Of a DNA stretch of 12,035 nt, positions 6,030 through 12,035 are shown in pieces. Made by a program: the position numbers and the translations under genes. The notes under the pieces were generated by a model. The model saw nothing but the letters and a program-made list of their open reading frames with translations, did no database searches and was not told where the DNA came from. The stretch lies in the NCBI GenBank assembly GCA_013698385.1, contig JACCVB010000029.1, positions 1 through 12,035 on the forward strand. The letters run 5' to 3'. Source of the stretch: Chloroflexota bacterium. Lineage in GTDB: Bacteria; Chloroflexota; Limnocylindria; Limnocylindrales; CSP1-4. Every line of letters begins with the position of its first letter. Within the stretch, counting starts at the first letter, position 1.

Positions 6030-7191
6030 GGGGCGGAAGGGTACCACTTCGTTGTTCGGCGCCCGGCTGGGGGCCGAGGAATCGCTCCACGAACTGCTCG
6101 CTTGCGCGGCCGGGCGAGGACCCCAGGTGACGTTCGATGAAGCCGTCGTATGGCCCGAAGTCGAAGGCGTCCGGGCGAATCGCCTCGATCACGCCATCCG
6201 TGTCAAGGACCTGGGTCCCGATCATCTCCGTGCGGTAATCGAGGTACAGCCCCGGGTCAGCCTCGTAGGCCGTCAGGTCGGGGACGAGCAGGATCAGCGG
6301 CCGGCGCAGGAGCGCGTATTCGAAGATCGACGACGAATAGTCCGTGATGAGGATGTCGGTGACGGTCAGCAGGTCGTTGATCTCGAACTGCGCGTCGATG
6401 ACGACGTCGTAGCCCGCGACGTCCGTGGCGGCCGGAGCCAGGTTCGGATGGGCCTTCAGGACCAGGACATCGTCCGGCGACAGGGCCGCTCGAAGGCGCG
6501 CCGGGTCGAGCCCGGCCGCTGCCTGTTTCGCCATGCCGCGCCCGCGGAACGTCGGCGCGTGGAGGATCACCCGGCGACCCGCCAGCGTGGGATACGTGGC
6601 CAGCACCCTACGCCGCGCCGCGTCCATCGCCGCGGGATCGACGAAGAAGTCCGTCCGTGGCGAACCGAGAGGCAAGACCCGCTCCGCTGGCAAGTCGAAG
6701 GCGGCAGCCCAGGCCGCCCGTGAGCGTTCCGCGGTGCACACCACGTAGTCGTAATGTCGATGGAGGAACCGGCGTTCGGGCTCGCGCAAGGGCGTCGTCG
6801 CGTCACGCCCGAAGCGCTTCAGCGCCCCGACGGCATGCCAGACCTGGACGACGGTCGTGCCCGGTCGGTGCGGTGCCACGTGGATCGGCAGGTACGCGTT
6901 GTCCACGACGAACAGCCCCGAAGTCCGCAGGTAGTACATCCCCCGGATCAGGCGGGCGAAGTAGCGCAGCTTCCCCGCCAGGCCGTAGCTGTACGGCTCC
7001 AGCAACAGGACGTAGCGGCGGCGTGGATGGCGGGCGCGCATCGCCGTATGCAGGGCCGCCAGGTTCCCGTCAAGCCTCGGCACCCGGGCCGTGGCGAGGA
7101 CGATCCGCCGCCGATCCAGCGGCAACCGATCGAACAGCCAGCCCAGGAGCCGCAGGACCGTCGCGGCGAGGCGGTAGTCGAGTCGGTTCAG
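6013..7191 (-). CDS. CDP-glycerol/CDP-ribitol phosphotransferase (TagF/TarF-like, short form)
   Basis: Transfers polyol phosphate from a CDP-polyol to a lipid-linked acceptor, building or priming a teichoic-acid-like chain at the cytoplasmic face. Motifs: RRIVLATARVPRLDGNL (29-44), VVQVWHAVGALKRFG (114-128), LGSPRTD (175-181), HAPTFRG (211-217), KAHPN (246-250) and ITDYSSSIFEYALL (282-295). These match the Glyphos_transf family (PF04464). It is a catalytic-domain-only protein of about 392 residues, like the paralogue at 10363. An amphipathic N-terminus rich in Leu and Arg probably aids membrane binding. The start is unusual. Homology with that paralogue puts the N-terminus at CTG 7191, which overlaps the preceding stop as CTGA; the only other in-frame candidate nearby, a TTG about 23 codons in, would remove the N-terminal helix. 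The frame upstream to 7437 is a shadow of the SDR domain. Confidence 0.87.
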   Translation of the reverse strand: MNRLDYRLAATVLRLLGWLFDRLPLDRRRIVLATARVPRLDGNLAALHTAMRARHPRRRYVLLLEPYSYGLAGKLRYFARLIRGMYYLRTSGLFVVDNAYLPIHVAPHRPGTTVVQVWHAVGALKRFGRDATTPLREPERRFLHRHYDYVVCTAERSRAAWAAAFDLPAERVLPLGSPRTDFFVDPAAMDAARRRVLATYPTLAGRRVILHAPTFRGRGMAKQAAAGLDPARLRAALSPDDVLVLKAHPNLAPAATDVAGYDVVIDAQFEINDLLTVTDILITDYSSSIFEYALLRRPLILLVPDLTAYEADPGLYLDYRTEMIGTQVLDTDGVIEAIRPDAFDFGPYDGFIERHLGSSPGRASEQFVERFLGPQPGAEQRSGTLPPHVRHE

Positions 7192-8612
7192 CGTCTGGCC
7201 GCCGCGGGCCCGCCCGACGGCGCCTGCTCCGGCGATGCCGCATCGAGCGCATCGTGGTTCTTGATGTCGAAGACCTGCCCGGTCAGTCCCGAGCGCATCA
7301 GCCGGAGCGTGGCCGCCGCGACCGTCGCCGTGGTCAGCATCGCCTCCCGCGACTCGTGTGGGAATGCCCTGCGTCGCATCGGGGTATCCGTACGTTCGGG
7401 GCTCACCGCGTTGACCCGGATCCGATCCGCTGCCCATTCCTCGGCAAGGCCCTGCGCGACGTTGACGATTGCCGCCTTGCTTGCCGAGTAGGCCACGTAG
7501 TCCGGGCGGCCGCGCGTAAAGGAGCTGGACGCGAAGAAGGTCAGCGAGCCGTGACTCGCCTGAAGGTGCGGATAAACCGCGCGGGCCACATTGATCGAGC
7601 CGGTCAGATTCACATCGATGACCTCGGCGAGGTCGGCCGGGGTCGTGTCTGCGACCCGGCCGACCCGCAGGACGCCGGCGGTGACGACCACGTGATCCAG
7701 CCCGCCCAGACGATCTGCCGCGGCATCCACCCGCTGGCTCACATCCTCGTAGTGTCGGACGTCGAGGCCCGTGGTCCGGCCATCCACCTCGACCTGCGCG
7801 CCCTGCCCGCGGGCCTCCTCGGCGATGCCCTGGCCGATCCCGTTCGTGCCCCCGACGATATAGACGCGCACCCCGGCCAGCGAGGTGTCGGAGGCCGCGT
7901 GGTCATCCGCTGTCACCGTGCGCATCTGCAGCATCCTGTCCGCGAGGACGAGATCGATCCGGGTCGTGATCTTGAGGTTGACCTCGTCGCCGGCGACCGC
8001 CACGACGCGGGCGCCCGGCACGTGACGCAGGACGAGGCTGCAGTCGTCCGTCGCGCCGAGGTCGCCCAACGCGGCCGCCGCGTCGTAGGCGGCCGCGAGG
8101 ACGTCCTTGCGGAAGACCTGGGGCGTCTGGCCGCGCCGGTAGCGGGCGCGGTCCGGGATCCCGACCACCTTTTCGCCGTCGACGATGACCAGCGTGTCGG
8201 CACTCGGGATGACGGTGTCCGTCGAATCGGCGAGCCCCGCGGCGACTGGCTCGATCGCTCGGATGATGACTTCGACCGGCACGAGCGGGCGAACCGCATC
8301 ATGGATGACGACGACGTCCGCGTCGTCGGCATCGAGGCTCCACAGGCCGTTGCGCGTGCTCTCGTTGCGCGTCCGTCCCCCGGCGACGACGGTCGTGGGG
8401 ATCCCCAGATCGGCGGCCTCGATGACCTTCTGCGTCTCCTCCACCCAGTCCGGATGGGCCACGACGACCAGCCGATCCACGCCCGCCGCGGCGACCGTGC
8501 GGAGGCTGCGCAACAGGATCGGCTCGCCGGCCAGGCGGACGAACTGTTTCGGCATCTCCGCGCCGAATCGGTCACCGCTGCCGCCGGCGAGGAGGATCGC
8601 GTGGATTCGCAT
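7188..8612 (-). CDS. bifunctional CDP-ribitol synthase: IspD-like cytidylyltransferase fused to SDR reductase (Bcs1/TarIJ-like)
   Basis: A 474-residue fusion. Residues 1-230 form an IspD/TarI-type cytidylyltransferase: LLAGGSGDRFGAEMPKQF (7-24, with R15 and K22), GGRTRNESTRNGL (78-90), VVIHDAVRPL (101-110), RRGQTPQVFR (159-168) and the lysine of VNLKIT (211-216). Residues about 245-455 form an SDR domain: VGGTNGIGQG cofactor loop (253-262), ASSS (361-364), catalytic YSASK (375-379) and VSPERTDTPMR (403-413). This order and length match Haemophilus Bcs1/Acs1, which reduces ribulose 5-phosphate and makes CDP-ribitol from CTP. It replaces separate TarI and TarJ; note that TarJ of Gram-positives is an MDR enzyme, not an SDR. 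ATG 8612 has a strong GGAGGAG 7 bp upstream. It is the first gene of the minus operon, so substrate synthesis leads polymerisation and export. Substrate assignment rests on the family. Confidence 0.88.
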   Translation of the reverse strand: MRIHAILLAGGSGDRFGAEMPKQFVRLAGEPILLRSLRTVAAAGVDRLVVVAHPDWVEETQKVIEAADLGIPTTVVAGGRTRNESTRNGLWSLDADDADVVVIHDAVRPLVPVEVIIRAIEPVAAGLADSTDTVIPSADTLVIVDGEKVVGIPDRARYRRGQTPQVFRKDVLAAAYDAAAALGDLGATDDCSLVLRHVPGARVVAVAGDEVNLKITTRIDLVLADRMLQMRTVTADDHAASDTSLAGVRVYIVGGTNGIGQGIAEEARGQGAQVEVDGRTTGLDVRHYEDVSQRVDAAADRLGGLDHVVVTAGVLRVGRVADTTPADLAEVIDVNLTGSINVARAVYPHLQASHGSLTFFASSSFTRGRPDYVAYSASKAAIVNVAQGLAEEWAADRIRVNAVSPERTDTPMRRRAFPHESREAMLTTATVAAATLRLMRSGLTGQVFDIKNHDALDAASPEQAPSGGPAAARR

Positions 8613-8619
8613 CGACTCG

Positions 8620-8626
8620 CTCCTCC
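8620..8626 (-). promoter_or_regulatory. ribosome binding site (GGAGGAG) deciding the ATG 8612 start
   Basis: On the minus strand GGAGGAG sits 7 bases before ATG 8612. The reading frame is open further to 8756, but this site and the alignment of the IspD N-terminus rule out the longer start. Confidence 0.75.
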
Positions 8627-8653
8627 GCCTGTCGGCCGGTTCCTCGGCCGCGC

Positions 8654-8665
8654 CCCCGATCGGGG
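8654..8665. promoter_or_regulatory. 12-bp perfect palindrome in the divergent promoter region (possible operator)
   Basis: CCCCGATCGGGG is a perfect palindrome in the 89-bp gap between the two divergent operons. It begins 10 bp upstream of the TATCAT element, so it covers the place where a -35 contact would be. A dyad here could serve a regulator of both operons. GC-rich DNA makes short palindromes fairly common, so this is a candidate only. Confidence 0.35.
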
Positions 8666-8675
8666 TGCGGGCGCG

Positions 8676-8681
8676 TATCAT
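8676..8681 (+). promoter_or_regulatory. -10 element (TATCAT) of the TarL-like operon
   Basis: TATCAT fits TANNNT and is the most AT-rich hexamer of the divergent gap. The predicted transcript would start near 8688, just before the AGGAGG ribosome binding site, giving a very short leader of about 14 bases. No clear -35 is visible. Confidence 0.45.
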
Positions 8682-8690
8682 CCGGCCGAA

Positions 8691-8696
8691 AGGAGG
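8691..8696 (+). promoter_or_regulatory. ribosome binding site (AGGAGG) for a TTG start
   Basis: AGGAGG, part of AAAGGAGG, lies 5 bases before TTG 8702. It is the strongest Shine-Dalgarno sequence in the window and fixes the TTG as the start of the TarL-like gene. Confidence 0.8.
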
Positions 8697-8701
8697 TCGT
8701 A

Positions 8702-10366
8702 TTGTCGCATCCGGACGAGTCGGACGCTGGGACCGAGGCCCGTCCGGACACGGCACCGTCGGCTCGACGGCTCCATCTCGAGACCGTGGCGTGGCGTCGC
8801 ATCCAGGTCAGTTTGAGCGTCCGGGCGGCCGATGGTCGGCCGCTGGCCGGGACGACCTTCTGCCTCCGCGACACCGGCCGACCGGGCGTGGTCATGGCAC
8901 CCACGAACGCGATGATCGACGGCACCGTGGCCGAGCTCCGCTTCAACGTCATGCAGGGGCCCGGGCAGGAGCCGCTTGAGCCCGGACGGTGGACCCTGGA
9001 GATCGCCCGGGCCGATGGCGCGGCGACGGCGCGGCCGGCCGTGATCGTCGCCCCACACGCCGAGTGCGGCCAGGCGTCGGCCACGTTCGATCTCGGACGC
9101 GGGCGCTATGTCGTCCGTCCCGGGGTGCATCCGACAAGCGGCCTCTTCGCCCTCGAGGTCAGCCTCGACGAGACGGCCACTCCCGCATGGGCAGTCAGCG
9201 ACGTCCGGTCGCCGCTCGCCCGGCTGATGCGACTCCTGCGCCGCCTTCGCCCGGGGACGTTCGCCGTCCTGTTCCGGCTGCTGCGGGCGATGTCGCGGCG
9301 CAATGGCCGGCGGATCCTGTTCAGTTCCGATTCGCGCGATCGACTTGGGGGCAACCTCAAGATCGTGTACGACCGGATGGTGGATCTCGGCCTCGACCGC
9401 GAGTACCGGCTCGAGACGCTGTTCAAGCCGAGCATCACGACCAGCCGGTCAGCTCGGGATCGGCTGCGTCTGCCGTGGCTCCTCGCCCGGTCGGACGTCA
9501 TCGTCATCGACGACTTCCAGCCGGTCATCTATCGGGTCGACGATCCGGAGATGCGGATCGTCCAACTGTGGCATGCCTGGGGGGCGTTCAAGACCGTCGG
9601 CTACAGCCGGGTCGGCAAGCCGGGCGGCTTGAGCCCGTACTCGCGGGTCCATAAGAACTACTCGTTCGCGGCCGTCAGCTCGACCTCCGAGGTGCCGTTC
9701 TATGCCGAGGCGTTCGGCATCCCGGAGTGGCGGGTGATCCCCACCGGCATCCCGCGGATGGACCAGTTCTTCGACCCGCCGCGCCGCGCCGCCAGCCGCG
9801 AGGCGGCGTTGACGGCCATCCCGGCAGCGCGCGGTCGGATGACTATCCTGTTCGCCCCGACCTTCCGCGGCCACGGGACCAGGACGGCCTGGTACGACCT
9901 CGAACGGATCGACTATCGAGCGCTGCACTTGCTGTGCGTCGAGAAGGACGCACTGTGCATCATCCGGATGCATCCGTTCGTGCGCACGCCACTCTCGATC
10001 CCGGAGGCCTACGCCGACCGGATCATCGACGGCTCGAGCGTCTCGATCGATATCAACGAGCTGCTCTTCGCGGTGGATCTCCTGATCACCGATTACTCGT
10101 CGGTGGTGTTCGAATTCTCGACCATGGACCGGCCGATGCTGTTCTACGCCTATGACCTGGAGGCGTACGTGGCGAGCCGCGATTTCTACGTCGACTACGT
10201 CGACTTCGTGCCCGGCCGCATCGTGCGGACCTTCGCCGAGCTGCTGGACGCGATCCGCCGCGAGGACTACGACGTCGCCCGCCTGAAGGCCTTCCGGGCG
10301 CGCCACCTCGATCACTTCGATGGACATGCCACGGACCGCGTCATCGACCTCATCCTGGGCCGGTGA
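8702..10366 (+). CDS. TarL-like poly(ribitol-phosphate) polymerase with N-terminal TarL-type domain
   Basis: The 554-residue protein should polymerise polyol phosphate, most likely ribitol phosphate, from the CDP-polyol onto a lipid-linked primer. Residues about 23-165 are a beta-rich N-terminal domain (LHLETVAWRRIQVSLSV, FCLRD, AELRFNV, LEPGRWTLEI) of the kind seen in Staphylococcus TarL/TarK. A basic helical stretch (170-203) follows, likely membrane-associating. The Glyphos_transf domain runs 203-554: ILFSSDSRDRLGGNLKIVYD (205-224), VIDDFQPVIY (268-277), QLWHAWGAFKTVGYSRVGKPGG (288-309), PFYAEAFGI (332-340), FAPTFRG (384-390), RMHPF (422-426) and LLITDYSSVVFEFS (460-473). FKTVGYSRVGKPGG and ASRDFYVDYVDFVPG are close to ribitol-phosphate enzymes as I remember them. 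TTG start is set by AGGAGG. It heads the divergent operon and ends in a GTGA overlap with the next transferase. Confidence 0.9.
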   Translation: MSHPDESDAGTEARPDTAPSARRLHLETVAWRRIQVSLSVRAADGRPLAGTTFCLRDTGRPGVVMAPTNAMIDGTVAELRFNVMQGPGQEPLEPGRWTLEIARADGAATARPAVIVAPHAECGQASATFDLGRGRYVVRPGVHPTSGLFALEVSLDETATPAWAVSDVRSPLARLMRLLRRLRPGTFAVLFRLLRAMSRRNGRRILFSSDSRDRLGGNLKIVYDRMVDLGLDREYRLETLFKPSITTSRSARDRLRLPWLLARSDVIVIDDFQPVIYRVDDPEMRIVQLWHAWGAFKTVGYSRVGKPGGLSPYSRVHKNYSFAAVSSTSEVPFYAEAFGIPEWRVIPTGIPRMDQFFDPPRRAASREAALTAIPAARGRMTILFAPTFRGHGTRTAWYDLERIDYRALHLLCVEKDALCIIRMHPFVRTPLSIPEAYADRIIDGSSVSIDINELLFAVDLLITDYSSVVFEFSTMDRPMLFYAYDLEAYVASRDFYVDYVDFVPGRIVRTFAELLDAIRREDYDVARLKAFRARHLDHFDGHATDRVIDLILGR

Positions 10367-11523
10367 GGTCTCTCCGGGTCGCGCTGCGCATCGCCAGTGT
10401 CCGCCTGGGCTTCGCCCTCGGCCGGCGCCGTCAACAGCGCCATCGGGTGTTGCTCGCCACATCGCATCTCGACCACCTGAGCGGCAATCTCGCCCTGCTC
10501 CGGGACGACCTTGCGCGCCGACATCCCGAGATCGAGCGCCTGGAGATCGCCCATCGGCCTCGCGGCGGGATCCTCGGCCGCCTTGGCGCCCTGGTCGAGG
10601 AGGGCCGGGCCGGCTACCGGCTCGCTCGCTCGCGCATGATCGTCGTGGACGACTACTACTTCCCGATCTATGTGATCCGTCCCCGGCCCGGGACGACGAT
10701 CATGCAGGTCTGGCACGCCTGCGGCGCCTTCAAGCAGTTCGGCTACAGCGTGCGCGACAAGACCTTCGGCGCGGACGATGCGCTCCTGCGGCGCGTCCCG
10801 ATCCACGCCAACTACGACATCTGCCTTGTCTCCTCGCTGGCCGTGGCGCCCCACTACGCGGAGGCGTTCGATCTGCCCCAGGAGCGCTTCCGTTCCGATC
10901 TCGGCATCCCGCGCACGGACGTCTTCCGGGACGAGGGCCGCATGCCGGCCGTCGCGGCGGAGGTCCGGGCCCGCTATGCAATCCCGCCGGGCAAGCGGAT
11001 CATCCTGTACGCCCCGACCTTCCGGGGCGACAGCGTGGGCGCCGCCCGGGCGGACGGTCTGGCCGACTTCGCGGTCCTGCGCGAAGCCCTGGGCGCCGAT
11101 CACGTGCTGCTGGTCAGGCTCCATCCGTTCATCCGGCGCGGGCTGGACCTGTCGGGCCTGGCGGACTTCGCCATCGACGTCACGGCCCATCCCGAGATCA
11201 ACGAGCTGCTCCTTGCCGCCGACGTCCTCGTGACCGACTACTCGAGCGTGATCTTCGAGTACGCCCTCCTCGGCCGACCGATGGTCTTCTTCGCCCCCGA
11301 TCTCGACGCCTACGAGCGGGAGCGCGGCTTCTACTTCGATTACCGGAGTGGCGTGCCGGGTCCGGTCGTGGAGACGAGTGCGGCCCTCGCCGCCGCCCTC
11401 AGGTGGCCTGCCGATGATGTCGCACGGGTGGTCGCCTTCGCCCGTCGATCATTCGACGTGGCCGATGGGGGAGCCACCCGGCGAGTGGTCGACCAGATCA
11501 TCCTGCCGGCCGTCGACGGCTGA
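10363..11523 (+). CDS. CDP-glycerol/CDP-ribitol phosphotransferase (TagF/TarF-like, short form)
   Basis: A 386-residue polyol-phosphate transferase lacking the N-terminal domain of its neighbour. Motifs: RVLLATSHLDHLSGNLALL (28-46), MIVVDDYYFPIYV (92-104), MQVWHACGAFKQFGYS (114-129), GIPRTDVF (181-188), YAPTFRG (216-222), RLHPF (252-256) and VTDYSSVIFEYALLGRPM (290-307). Its closest relative in the window is the minus-strand transferase at 6013-7191, which has the same length and the same Arg/Leu-rich N-terminus. HPF and GAFK are shared instead with the TarL-like protein. GTG 10363 overlaps the preceding TGA as GTGA, so the two are translationally coupled. It may act as a primer-type (TarF-like) or alternating transferase; sequence alone does not say whether glycerol or ribitol phosphate is used. 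Last gene of this operon. Confidence 0.9.
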   Translation: MRSLRVALRIASVRLGFALGRRRQQRHRVLLATSHLDHLSGNLALLRDDLARRHPEIERLEIAHRPRGGILGRLGALVEEGRAGYRLARSRMIVVDDYYFPIYVIRPRPGTTIMQVWHACGAFKQFGYSVRDKTFGADDALLRRVPIHANYDICLVSSLAVAPHYAEAFDLPQERFRSDLGIPRTDVFRDEGRMPAVAAEVRARYAIPPGKRIILYAPTFRGDSVGAARADGLADFAVLREALGADHVLLVRLHPFIRRGLDLSGLADFAIDVTAHPEINELLLAADVLVTDYSSVIFEYALLGRPMVFFAPDLDAYERERGFYFDYRSGVPGPVVETSAALAAALRWPADDVARVVAFARRSFDVADGGATRRVVDQIILPAVDG

Positions 11524-11534
11524 TTCGCGCAAGC

Positions 11535-11551
11535 CCGGTGTACCATACCGG
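11535..11551. promoter_or_regulatory. 17-bp dyad overlapping a possible -10 (TACCAT) upstream of the foldase gene
   Basis: CCGGTGTACCATACCGG folds into a 7-bp stem (one G-T pair) with a 3-base loop, 12 bp after the stop of the transferase operon. TACCAT at 11541-11546 inside it fits TANNNT. It could be a weak terminator of the upstream operon, an operator, or the promoter of the foldase gene. There is no T-run. Confidence 0.3.
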
Positions 11552-11611
11552 CCGCCCCGTCAATGTCCGGCCCTGCCGGCTTCGCCCCCTGCGACAGGAC
11601 CTCCATCCCTC

Positions 11612-12035
11612 ATGACCTTTCGAGCCAAGCCCGTCGTCAAACGCTCCCCGCGCCCGTCGTTCGAGAACCGCGACCGACGCAACTTCCTGCTCAACGTGGG
11701 CTTCGGCCTCGTGGTCCTCGCGGCCGTGGCGATCCTGGCCATCGCGGTCGCCGTCACCTATTACAACGATCACCTGGTGTCCGTTGCCCAGGTCGATGGA
11801 CAAGCCATCTCCAAGGACGAACTGCGCGAACGGTCCCTCGTCGAGACGTGGCGCCTGGACGAGGCCGATCGACGGATCCGAACCCAGACCGTGGCCAGCC
11901 GCCTGACCCAGGCCCAGGCCGATGCGCAGGCCCAGATCGTCTCCCAGCAGCGCCAGCAGATCGTGGCCATCGCGCTGGAGCGGCTGATCGACGATCGGAT
12001 CCAGACCAAGCTTGCACCGGCCGAGGGGGTCGCGG
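11612..12035 (+). CDS. membrane-anchored SurA/PpiC-type foldase, N-terminal part (3' end outside window)
   Basis: The frame is open from ATG 11612 to the window edge, 141 residues seen. A basic cytoplasmic N-terminus (1-24, rich in Arg/Lys) is followed by one transmembrane helix at about 25-50. VAQVDGQAISKDELRERSLVE (58-78) is the characteristic opening of SurA-N/PpiC chaperone domains. A long, charged, Gln-rich helical region (about 80-130) ends in ALERLIDDRIQTKLA, where such proteins usually have LIxxxLxxxxA. The type II orientation puts the chaperone region outside the cell. A parvulin (PpiC) catalytic domain would be expected downstream but is not in the window, so isomerase activity is unproven. 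AGGA lies about 12 bases before ATG, a weak ribosome binding site. It probably has its own promoter and helps fold secreted proteins. Confidence 0.75.
   Translation, partial: MTFRAKPVVKRSPRPSFENRDRRNFLLNVGFGLVVLAAVAILAIAVAVTYYNDHLVSVAQVDGQAISKDELRERSLVETWRLDEADRRIRTQTVASRLTQAQADAQAQIVSQQRQQIVAIALERLIDDRIQTKLAPAEGVA

Noticed and set aside
7192..7437. 5' extension of the minus-strand transferase frame
   Set aside because: It lies inside the SDR coding region in another frame and gives low-complexity sequence. The paralogue at 10363 has no such extension.
7188..8612. Reading the synthase as IspD for isoprenoid synthesis fused to an unrelated reductase
   Set aside because: The SDR half has the PERTDTPMR motif of the CDP-ribitol group, and the neighbours are polyol-phosphate transferases and an exporter. 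Isoprenoid use is less likely, though not excluded from sequence alone.
6657..8816. A 719-codon open frame on the plus strand, antisense to the synthase and a transferase
   Set aside because: Its translation is Arg/Pro/Gly/Asp-rich with no domain pattern. The minus-strand frames carry intact IspD, SDR and transferase motifs. Long antisense frames are expected at this GC content.
1..12035. Insertion sequences, phage genes, tRNA or rRNA genes, defence systems
   Set aside because: No transposase, integrase, terminal inverted repeats, tRNA-like cloverleaf or defence-gene motifs were seen on either strand.

Overview
The window is about 12 kb of very GC-rich bacterial DNA. It is densely packed: genes abut or overlap by a few bases, GTG/TTG starts are common, and no stretch above 125 bp lacks a gene. 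A lipoprotein with a DUF3048 domain, a TagG/TagH-type exporter, TarL/TagF-type polymer synthases and a Ser/Thr/Pro linker suggest a monoderm, high-GC lineage. Chloroflexota (Limnocylindria-like) is my best guess and Actinomycetota the main alternative. No rRNA or marker gene is present to settle it.

Layout. 1-381 (+): C-terminal end of a secreted or surface protein with FlgD-like Ig modules. 422-1195 (+): polyprenol-phosphate mannose synthase-like GT2. 1156-2430 (+): GT4 glycosyltransferase. 2463-3698 (-): DUF3048 lipoprotein, convergent with the GT4. 3823-4287 (+): small tail-anchored protein built from exact 15-residue repeats, divergent from the lipoprotein. 4297-8612 (-): operon running ispD-SDR fusion, polyol-phosphate transferase, ABC-2 permease, ABC ATPase, with every junction overlapping. 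8702-11523 (+): divergent operon of a TarL-like polymerase and a second short polyol-phosphate transferase. 11612-end (+): N-terminal part of a membrane-anchored SurA/PpiC-type foldase.

How the genes fit together. The fused cytidylyltransferase/SDR (Bcs1/TarIJ type) should make CDP-ribitol from ribulose 5-phosphate and CTP. Three CDP-polyol phosphotransferases, one with the full TarL-type N-terminal domain, would build a poly(ribitol-phosphate) or mixed polyol-phosphate chain. The TagGH-like transporter would export it. Both operons start from one 89-bp control region containing a 12-bp perfect palindrome. This is a compact, self-consistent module for a wall-teichoic-acid-like or capsule-like polymer. 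Linkage-unit enzymes (TagO, TagA, TagB-type primers beyond those seen) and an LCP ligase are not in the window.

The most unusual items are the 15-residue-repeat membrane protein of unknown function, an apparent CTG start embedded in a CTGA stop/start overlap, two probable leaderless genes, and a terminator hairpin whose two arms carry the stop codons of the two convergent genes.
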